From NCBI GenBank assembly GCA_011390235.1, contig JAABSS010000049.1:1-15963 (forward strand): a DNA stretch of 15,963 nt. Direction: 5' to 3'. Positions 1-5,623 of the stretch are shown here, piece by piece (position 1 is the first letter of the stretch; each line of letters begins with the position of its first letter). Source of the DNA: Desulfotignum sp. Its GTDB lineage: Bacteria > Desulfobacterota > Desulfobacteria > Desulfobacterales > Desulfobacteraceae. The notes beneath the pieces are model-generated. The model saw only the letters and a program-made list of their open reading frames with translations, was not told where the DNA came from and did no database searches. Position numbers and translations under genes: made by a program.

Positions 1-1592
1 GCCACTGCCGCAGAATCGCCGGTGAGCATCATCACCTTCAGGCCCATCTCCTGTAATCCGGACACGGCTTTTTTTGCCGATTCGCGGATCATGTCCTCCA
101 AAGCCAGTGCTGCTTCGACCTGATCATCTTTCAGAAGATACACCAGTGTCTTTCCTTCATCAGCCAGCTGATCCAGTTTATCCTGGTGGCTGTCTGCCAC
201 AGCAATATCATTTTCTTTTAAAAAACCCGGGCTCACCACTTTGATGTTTTTACCGGCTACTTGTGCTTTGGCACCTTTTCCCGGAATGGCTTCAAAATTT
301 TCAGGATCAGGGATGTCAATATTGCGGTCTTTTGCCGCCCCGACAATGCCTTTGGCAATGGAATGTTCAGACCGGCTTTCCAGTCCGGCTGCAAGCGTTA
401 GAATTTCTTCTTCAGAAAGGCTGCCAAAACTGACAATGTCAGAAACTCCGAAACGGCCCTCGGTCAGGGTGCCGGTTTTGTCAAACACCACCACATCAAG
501 GTTTTTTGCCCGTTCAAAAGCGGTCCGGTCTCTGATGAGCAGTCCTTTTTTGGCTGCCATGGCGGTTGATACCGCCACCACCAGTGGGACCGCCAGGCCC
601 AGGGCGTGGGGACAGGTTATCACCATCACCGTGACCATCCGTTCTAAGGAAAAAACAAATTCCCTGCCTGCCAAAAGCCACGCCCCCAACGTGATGCCCC
701 CGGCGGTCAGGGCGATGATGGTGAGCCAGAAAGCGGCACGGTCCGCCGTGTTCTGGGCCTTTGATTTGGATGCCTGTGCTTTTTTCACCATGTCGACAAC
801 CTGGGAAAGATAGGTGTCGTCACCGGTTTTTTGTATTTCCACCTCAATGGCGGAATCACCGTTGATGCTGCCGCCGATGACCTCATCGCCGGTGGTCTTT
901 TCCACCTGCCTGCTTTCACCGGTAACCATGGATTCGTCAATGCTGGTCCGCCCGTCTGCGATGACGCCGTCCGTGGGTATTTTTTCACCGGGCTTGACAG
1001 CGACCTTGTCCCCTTTTTCAAGCTGTGATACCTTGACTTCTTCGGTGTCACCGTCTTTGGTGATGCGAAGGGCCGTTGACGGCATCAGTTTGACCAGTTC
1101 CTCCAAAGCACCGGACGCACCCATTACCGAGCGCATTTCCATCCAGTGCCCTAAAAGCATGATGATGATGAGGGTGGCAAGCTCCCAGAAAAACACTTTT
1201 CCCTCAAGGCCGAATACCACGGCGGAACTGTAGGTATATGCAACAATAATGGCAAGGCCTATCAGGGTCATCATGCCCGGATTCTTTTCTGTGAGTTCGT
1301 CCACAAGACCCGTTAAAAAAGGCCATCCGCCATAGAAAAAGACAATGGTGGAAAATCCGAACTGGATATAGGCATCACCGGCAAAGTCCCATTGGCCGCT
1401 GATACCCATAAATTGCTGGATCATGGGAGACAGCAGCACAATGGGAATTCCCAGAATCATTGACACCCAGAACCGGCGCCTGAAATCAGCCACCATGTGG
1501 GCATGGTGATCTGTATGGTCATGGTCCCGGTGTCCGTTGTCGTGGTTTGCCTGATGGCTGTCATGCTCGTTGTTATGGGCATTTTTGGTCAT
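1..1592 (-). CDS. copB: CopB-type copper-translocating P-type ATPase (partial, C-terminus beyond window)
   Basis: Membrane ATPase expected to export copper across the inner membrane. About 530 N-terminal residues are visible. In order: a His-rich cytoplasmic tail (10 His in the first 32 residues), hydrophobic pairs, the actuator motif TGES, the ion-binding membrane motif CPH (within TCPHALGLAVP), the phosphorylation motif DKTGT, and near the window edge MLTGDS of the hinge. CPH rather than CPC, together with a His-rich N-terminus instead of a CxxC metal-binding domain, points to the CopB subgroup (P1B-3, Cu2+ or Cu+) rather than CopA. The nucleotide-domain 'HP' locus reads SEHSIAKGI, so Ser replaces the usual Pro. 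The start at 1592 has an AAGG-type site just upstream and lies 24 nt after the lipoprotein stop, so it is probably the last visible gene of the rhodanese/YeeE operon. Silver or another soft metal cannot be excluded as substrate. The family call is firm; only the C-terminus is missing. Confidence 0.93.
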   Translation of the reverse strand, partial: MTKNAHNNEHDSHQANHDNGHRDHDHTDHHAHMVADFRRRFWVSMILGIPIVLLSPMIQQFMGISGQWDFAGDAYIQFGFSTIVFFYGGWPFLTGLVDELTEKNPGMMTLIGLAIIVAYTYSSAVVFGLEGKVFFWELATLIIIMLLGHWMEMRSVMGASGALEELVKLMPSTALRITKDGDTEEVKVSQLEKGDKVAVKPGEKIPTDGVIADGRTSIDESMVTGESRQVEKTTGDEVIGGSINGDSAIEVEIQKTGDDTYLSQVVDMVKKAQASKSKAQNTADRAAFWLTIIALTAGGITLGAWLLAGREFVFSLERMVTVMVITCPHALGLAVPLVVAVSTAMAAKKGLLIRDRTAFERAKNLDVVVFDKTGTLTEGRFGVSDIVSFGSLSEEEILTLAAGLESRSEHSIAKGIVGAAKDRNIDIPDPENFEAIPGKGAKAQVAGKNIKVVSPGFLKENDIAVADSHQDKLDQLADEGKTLVYLLKDDQVEAALALEDMIRESAKKAVSGLQEMGLKVMMLTGDSAAV

Positions 1593-1616
1593 ACTGAGCG
1601 CCTTTTCTGGTTGCGT

Positions 1617-2264
1617 TTAGTCTTTCGACCCGTGCCCGGCGTCCGGGCCTGCATCAAATTCCATAATTTTTGCAAACGCTTTGTCAATACCGGGGTGGAC
1701 CTCGTGGTAAAGGGGACTGTCCGGACCCATACGTCCGCCCATGTCATAGGTAAAAGAAGCTTTGCCTTGATGTCGGATCCAATATCCTGCAAGCACAGGA
1801 CCCTGCCCGTCATAACAGGAATGAAAATGAAGGTATTCATCCCGGGGCCGGGGGCGGTTATTCACCCATTTTTGGGGGGCGTCTTCAAAAAACACCGGGT
1901 TGATCCGGTTCTGAGTCGGCACGTCAAAGCCTGTGTCTGTCAGCTGTGTCAACACGGCATCCCCTTCAAACAACAGGGTGTTTTTCGGCAGGTCACGGGT
2001 ATAAAATTGATCTTCATTAAAACAGACAAAAGAAAGTCGGGTCAGGTCCTCTGGATTTTCCGGCTTGAAATAATATCCCACAAAGGGACCGAATCCAACC
2101 ACCCGGTCCTTTATCTGGATATCAAGCCGGTCCACATATCCTCTGGGTATTTTCAGGTTTGTTTCAGTCTCTTTCTGTGGTCCGGGACATCCGGAACAGA
2201 TGATGGTCATTAAAACAAGGGATACCAGAAAGACGACTGATATGTTATTGAGCCTGGCTGCCAT
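1617..2264 (-). CDS. Putative lipoprotein of unknown function
   Basis: I do not recognise a family. The 215-residue product starts with a short basic region, a hydrophobic stretch (about residues 8-22) and IICSGC, so Cys26 is the likely lipidated residue. The -3 position is Cys rather than Leu, which is a non-ideal lipobox, and a plain signal anchor is the alternative. The rest is soluble and polar. A cluster at residues 144-150 (Y-L-H-F-H-S-C) followed by a Trp/Arg/His-rich stretch and FTYDMGGRMG at about 171-180 could bind a metal or cofactor, but that is inference. The start at 2264 was chosen over an upstream in-frame Met near 2363 because GGAAGG sits ideally in front of it. It overlaps the upstream permease gene by 20 nt and precedes the copper ATPase by 24 nt, so a periplasmic role in the same sulfur/copper pathway is likely. 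Confidence 0.8.
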   Translation of the reverse strand: MAARLNNISVVFLVSLVLMTIICSGCPGPQKETETNLKIPRGYVDRLDIQIKDRVVGFGPFVGYYFKPENPEDLTRLSFVCFNEDQFYTRDLPKNTLLFEGDAVLTQLTDTGFDVPTQNRINPVFFEDAPQKWVNNRPRPRDEYLHFHSCYDGQGPVLAGYWIRHQGKASFTYDMGGRMGPDSPLYHEVHPGIDKAFAKIMEFDAGPDAGHGSKD

Positions 2265-2796
2265 TTTTTTCCTTCCATAAAATATGGATGGCACCGATGC
2301 ACAGGCCGAATATAAAAACCAGCAGAACAACCGCGGCAGGCATGCTGCCTGTCCAGTCCGCAAGGGTGATCTGGCCTACATTGAAGGGATCATACAGCAA
2401 TGGTATGAAAAATTCGTGCAGGTGGGCAAAAAACGCTGCACCGGCCAGTCCGCCGATAAGGGCAAACACTGCATCCATGCGTCCCTCTCCGGCTGCAGCC
2501 CAGGTGGTTCCCGGGCAGTATCCGCAAAATCCCCAGCCGATACCGAACAAAATACCTGCTACGCCCGTGGCCACCAGACTGGTGGGCAGCACCCGGGTAT
2601 TGGCCACACCGGCGGTCTCCAGTCCTAAAAGCCCTATGGCTGAGAGAATCACCGCCATGAGCATGAATTTGGGAATATCACTTTCGAGCATCAGGTGTGC
2701 CCGTGCCATTTTATCTGCATTGGTTGCGCCGACACGCTGGATCACAAATCCAAAGGCAATGCCGGAGAATAACCCCAGCCATATTTCTGAACCCAT
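2245..2796 (-). CDS. YeeE/YedE-family half-size sulfur permease subunit (second half)
   Basis: Inner-membrane protein of 183 residues with about five hydrophobic segments, related to the YeeE/YedE (TsuA-like) family that moves thiosulfate or other sulfur compounds. The signature is FGIGWGFCGYCPGTTWAAAGEGR at about residues 84-106, in which Cys91 and Cys94 precede a Pro-Gly; conserved Cys of this kind line the thiosulfate pathway in full-length YeeE. Full-length members have about 350 residues, so this gene and its upstream neighbour (2796-3323) probably form the two halves of one transporter. The start at 2796 has a perfect GGAGG site, and its ATG shares one base with the TAA of the preceding gene (TAATG), which suggests translational coupling and equal expression. 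The actual substrate cannot be read from sequence. Confidence 0.88.
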   Translation of the reverse strand: MGSEIWLGLFSGIAFGFVIQRVGATNADKMARAHLMLESDIPKFMLMAVILSAIGLLGLETAGVANTRVLPTSLVATGVAGILFGIGWGFCGYCPGTTWAAAGEGRMDAVFALIGGLAGAAFFAHLHEFFIPLLYDPFNVGQITLADWTGSMPAAVVLLVFIFGLCIGAIHILWKEKNGSQAQ

Positions 2797-3323
2797 TAAT
2801 CCTCCTTTCCAGTTTTGCCGTAAACGAGACGGGCCGTGACCATGGCAACGGCAAAAATAAGTACCCCGAAATACAACCCGCTGACAGCCAGCTGTGTGGA
2901 TCCGGAAATAAACAGCCCCAGGGTACAGCCGCCTGCCAGTCTGGCGGCGAAAAGTATGATGAACCCACCGGCAAAAGTGGCGGCAAATCGTTTGATCCGG
3001 CTGTTCCCGAACCGTTTTTCCCATATTTCCGGGATATCTCTTACCGGTATTCTGCCGGTGCGGCCGGCGGCAAAACCACCGATGGCCATGCCCAGAACAA
3101 AGGCAAAGAGCCAGGAACCGGTGTCCGGCATCGTGGCGTAATGGGGGTTGTTTTCAACATAATCCGGCGCAACTGTCTGGACAGCTCCTTTTAATAAGCT
3201 GACAAAACCGCTGGAAGAGGCTGGAGGCCCGAATGTCGCAAAAATAAATACAATGATGCCTGCCAGTGCAAATGCCGCTGGAAGCCACGACCAATAAAGG
3301 GGGGAGGTGTTTTTTTTATCCAT
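2796..3323 (-). CDS. YeeE/YedE-family half-size sulfur permease subunit (first half)
   Basis: Inner-membrane protein of 175 residues. Hydrophobic segments lie at about 13-32, 70-87, 115-131 and 147-167. The family motif ARLAGGCTLGLFISGSTQLA sits at about residues 127-146 with Cys133 in the conserved GGC, matching one of the sulfur-contacting Cys positions of YeeE/YedE transporters. At half the usual family length it most likely pairs with the downstream half (2245-2796). The start at 3323 is set by a GGAGG site seven bases upstream; an in-frame Met at 3338 lies inside the rhodanese gene and has no such site. The start codon lies 2 nt after the rhodanese TGA, so the two are surely co-transcribed. 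The context implies that it moves the substrate or product of the secreted rhodanese across the membrane. Confidence 0.88.
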   Translation of the reverse strand: MDKKNTSPLYWSWLPAAFALAGIIVFIFATFGPPASSSGFVSLLKGAVQTVAPDYVENNPHYATMPDTGSWLFAFVLGMAIGGFAAGRTGRIPVRDIPEIWEKRFGNSRIKRFAATFAGGFIILFAARLAGGCTLGLFISGSTQLAVSGLYFGVLIFAVAMVTARLVYGKTGKED

Positions 3324-3325
3324 GA

Positions 3326-4420
3326 TCAACCTCCGCATGACATATAGCCGCCTGCAGGTTTGCCTGAACCGGATCTGTCTTGTGATGTTTTTGTGTCAGA
3401 TTTCCGGTTTGAGACGGTCCGGGTGGCTGTTGAAGGGGTGGGCAGCATGCTGCCTGCCAATGTGTTTTCCCTGGTTTCCACGGGAAAAAATTTGTCCGGG
3501 TTCCCCCACTCTTTCCATGACGGTTCATAGGTATACACCCTGTCAAATCCCATCAACCGGAGTATAAAATAGGAAAAGGCGCTTCGTCTGCCTGAATTGC
3601 AGTAAACAATCACGGCTTTGGATGCATCCAGGCCGGCGTAAAGGGTCTGGAGCTGTGCATAGGGTTTGATCCCCTTTGTGTCCAGATCGGTCCATGCATC
3701 CTGATAATTGATGTTGACGGCTGTCGGGATATGCCCGAGTTTCAACGGGGTTCCGTCAAGGCCTTTGGTGCCTTTTTCACCCACATATTCCGCTTGTGAG
3801 CGCACATCGATGATCTGGTAACAGAAATCGCCGAGCTGCTTATACACAAACTCACCGCCAATGAGCTGGTGCTTTCGTATGTTTTCTGCAGGCGCCTGAT
3901 AAAGCAGGGGCTCTGTTCCACCCGGTGTGGTGACCAGGTCATAGCCGGCATCCTTCCATCCATCAATGCCGCGCACGAGAATCTTTTTGTTTTCATGTCC
4001 CAGGATATCCAGAACCCAGAAAACATAGGATGCCGTGGCCCCTCCGTCCCGTTCCACGGAATCGTACAGAACGATGGTATCTTTCGGTGTAATGCCGTGA
4101 CGGCCAAGAATATCCTGGGCCCGGGCAATACCGATAAACGTCGATGCCACATTATTGCCGATATCATTGAATCGGAACGCAGACCAGGGAAGCCGGATGG
4201 CACCGGGGATCAGTGCCCCGTCAAAATGATCATCGGTTCTTACATCTGCAATGACCAGATCTGTATCATCCAGATGGGCCTTGAGCCACTGGGGATATGC
4301 CACAAAGCGGGAGTTGGGGTAGGTATCTGCCTGCTGGGAAGCCGAAACCAGGGACCATACCAGGCCCAGAAACAGCACCAGCGCCAGGATGACATACCGT
4401 AAACGGTTGTTTTTTTTCAT
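3326..4420 (-). CDS. Secreted or membrane-anchored two-domain rhodanese (sulfurtransferase)
   Basis: Moves sulfane sulfur between thiosulfate or persulfides and an acceptor; expected in the periplasm. The 364-residue protein has a basic start and a hydrophobic segment at about 9-27 (signal peptide or anchor), then two rhodanese domains. The first (about 38-168) has Asp120 in LYDSVERDGG where a catalytic Cys would sit, so it is inactive. The second (about 185-315) has the active loop YCNSGRRS with Cys274. This division matches the thiosulfate:cyanide sulfurtransferase group. After residue 315 comes a Ser/Thr/Lys-rich linker of roughly 40 residues that ends in GGYMSCGG, an unusual Cys-Gly-Gly terminus. 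The start at 4420 was chosen because GGGAGG lies nine bases upstream and a signal sequence follows; an in-frame Met at 4588 would bury the signal. First gene of the minus-strand operon. Confidence 0.92.
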   Translation of the reverse strand: MKKNNRLRYVILALVLFLGLVWSLVSASQQADTYPNSRFVAYPQWLKAHLDDTDLVIADVRTDDHFDGALIPGAIRLPWSAFRFNDIGNNVASTFIGIARAQDILGRHGITPKDTIVLYDSVERDGGATASYVFWVLDILGHENKKILVRGIDGWKDAGYDLVTTPGGTEPLLYQAPAENIRKHQLIGGEFVYKQLGDFCYQIIDVRSQAEYVGEKGTKGLDGTPLKLGHIPTAVNINYQDAWTDLDTKGIKPYAQLQTLYAGLDASKAVIVYCNSGRRSAFSYFILRLMGFDRVYTYEPSWKEWGNPDKFFPVETRENTLAGSMLPTPSTATRTVSNRKSDTKTSQDRSGSGKPAGGYMSCGG

Positions 4421-4480
4421 GGAAAATTTCCTCCCTTTGTTCTGTATATTTTTACTCACTTTACGCGGCAGGGACCTGTC

Positions 4481-4502
4481 GGGTAAATAGGGGATTTTAC
4501 CC
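4481..4502. promoter_or_regulatory. Inverted repeat, possible operator or small hairpin
   Basis: Perfect 7-bp arms GGGTAAA and TTTACCC flank an 8-bp centre. It lies 61 bp upstream of the rhodanese start, where a repressor or activator site for the minus-strand operon would be placed. Another GGTAAA half-site occurs at 4533-4538. No run of T follows, so a terminator is unlikely. Which regulator binds, if any, is unknown. Confidence 0.35.
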
Positions 4503-4609
4503 ATTTGAACGATACAGGGTATGTATACTGCCGGTAAACCGGTTAAAAATACATGATGATTGATATCCATATGCATAAAACCATGCATTTTCTATCTCAG
4601 ACAATCAGG

Positions 4610-4615
4610 TATAAT
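4610..4615 (+). promoter_or_regulatory. Candidate -10 element for the TrkA-C cassette
   Basis: A consensus TATAAT sits about 112 bp ahead of the first ribosome site (4713-4719). The matching -35 region at 4586-4593 is only T-rich and poor, and the upstream bases AGG lack an extended TG, so an activator-dependent or different sigma promoter is possible. Confidence 0.3.
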
Positions 4616-4726
4616 TTTTCCTTTATGGTATGGATAGACGAAAAGAGAGTGAAAAAATGGTATTCCCATCATTGCGGACACTGGAAAATCAAAAAATCAG
4701 ACAACGAAAGGCAAGGGGGTAAAAAA

Positions 4727-4804
4727 GTGAACAAAAAAGGGAATGGAAAATCAGGAGACATACAAAGCGGTTCCGATTCCGTGTATAGGAAAGGAACGGC
4801 ATAG
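4727..4804 (+). CDS. Possible 25-residue leader peptide with GTG start
   Basis: A GTG at 4727 follows a strong AAGGGGG site (4713-4719) at 7-nt spacing and opens a 25-codon frame rich in Lys, Gly and Ser, with no hydrophobic segment. It stops at 4802-4804, one base before the ATG of the TrkA-C membrane protein, and the ribosome site of that gene (AAGGAA, 4791-4796) lies inside it. This arrangement suits a small upstream ORF that couples translation of the next gene. It could equally be a chance frame, since the peptide resembles nothing I know. Confidence 0.3.
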   Translation: MNKKGNGKSGDIQSGSDSVYRKGTA

Positions 4805-4805
4805 C

Positions 4806-5618
4806 ATGGCAGGTATCATCGGCATCATCGCATCATTGACCGTACTGGGCGTGTCCATGGTGGTCATACGCCTGGCAAGCATTGCCCTTCATCTGACGGG
4901 TTTGTCCTGGGAGTTGGCCAGTTTCCAGGCCCGGTCCGCATTCACCGGAACCGGTTTTACCACTGGTGAGGCTGAAAAAATCATGGGGAATCCGGCCAGA
5001 AGAAAAATCATCACCTGGCTGATGATCGCCAGGAGTGCCGGTTTTGTCAGTATCATTATTTCACTTATTCTGTCTTTCGGATCCAATGGCGATGATCCCC
5101 AGCGATTGGTACGTCTGTTGTGGCTGCTGGCCGGGGTGTGCGCATTGTGGTTTCTTGCCAGATCCAGGCATATCGAAATCTGGATGAACCAGGCCATGAA
5201 AAAGGCCCTGGGCCGCTGGCAAAAATTGAAAATACTGGATTTCACAGAACTTTTGAACCTTTCCGGCGAATATTGCGTCCGGGAGCTGCCCGTGGAAAAA
5301 AATGACTGGCTTGCCCACAAAAACCTGGCCCGGTGCAGCCTGAACAAGGAAGGTATACTGATTTTAGGAATTCATCGTGATGACGGCAGTTATGTGGGGG
5401 TACCCAGGGGGGAAACCCAAATATATCCCGGAGATACCCTGGTTCTGTACGGCCGGGAAAAAACCATCTATTCCCTGGGAAAACGGTCAAAAGACAGTGA
5501 TGGGGAAACTGCTCATCACCAGGCAGTGGACGAGCAGAACAGAGAAAAAGCGGCCCAGGTCAGGCAGGAAAAAAATTATGAGCAAAAACGCAGAAAAAAA
5601 AACAGTGACAGGGGATAA
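4806..5618 (+). CDS. Membrane protein with TrkA-C (RCK_C) domain and pore-loop-like motif
   Basis: 270 residues. Hydrophobic segments lie at about 4-28, 67-91 and 101-118. Between the first two is QARSAFTGTGFTTGEAE (about 41-57), which resembles the selectivity-filter loops of TrkH/KtrB potassium transporters (SAFxTxGxTTG). A TrkA-C domain follows at about 144-228, with the typical LARCSLNKEGILILGIHRDDG and the YPGDTLVLYG turn. This domain binds nucleotides or other ligands and gates K+ channels and transporters. The tail (about 229-270) is highly charged. The protein is usually annotated only as 'TrkA C-terminal domain protein'; ion transport or its regulation is inference. The start at 4806 has AAGGAA nine bases upstream and opens directly into the first membrane segment, whereas the in-frame ATG at 4743 has its purine tract directly abutting. 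First structural gene of the rightward cassette, followed 5 nt later by the phosphatase-superfamily gene. Confidence 0.8.
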   Translation: MAGIIGIIASLTVLGVSMVVIRLASIALHLTGLSWELASFQARSAFTGTGFTTGEAEKIMGNPARRKIITWLMIARSAGFVSIIISLILSFGSNGDDPQRLVRLLWLLAGVCALWFLARSRHIEIWMNQAMKKALGRWQKLKILDFTELLNLSGEYCVRELPVEKNDWLAHKNLARCSLNKEGILILGIHRDDGSYVGVPRGETQIYPGDTLVLYGREKTIYSLGKRSKDSDGETAHHQAVDEQNREKAAQVRQEKNYEQKRRKKNSDRG

Positions 5619-5623
5619 CCAGG

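Larger units (their letters stand above)
4421..4805. other. Divergent intergenic control region
   Basis: About 385 bp separate the rhodanese operon (leaving left) and the TrkA-C cassette (leaving right). The stretch is A+T-richer than the flanking genes. It contains an inverted repeat at 4481-4502, the palindromes AACCGGTT (4538-4545) and TATGCATA (4570-4577), a TATAAT at 4610-4615 facing right and a possible 25-codon ORF at 4727-4804. I could not fix a convincing minus-strand -35/-10 pair. A longer open frame at 4553-4804 exists, but only its GTG-started end has a ribosome site. Confidence 0.6.

Noticed and set aside
241..1233. Long plus-strand open frames opposite the copper ATPase
   Set aside because: Shadow frames rich in Ser/Pro/Arg with no family motif; the minus strand carries all P-type ATPase motifs.
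1497..2213. 238-codon plus-strand frame opposite the lipoprotein gene
   Set aside because: The minus-strand frame has a good ribosome site, signal sequence and tight operon spacing; the plus-strand frame has no recognisable motif.
2284..3194. Plus-strand frames opposite the two permease genes
   Set aside because: Antisense to genes with clear YeeE motifs and coupled starts; the predicted products are low-complexity and polar.
4421..4588. N-terminal extension of the rhodanese to a Met at 4588
   Set aside because: It would place about 56 residues before a clear signal sequence, and the Met at 4420 has a much better ribosome site.
4553..4726. Upstream part of the 83-codon frame ending at 4804
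   Set aside because: The Met codons in this part lack ribosome sites, and the TATAAT box lies inside it; only the GTG-started end is kept as a possible leader.
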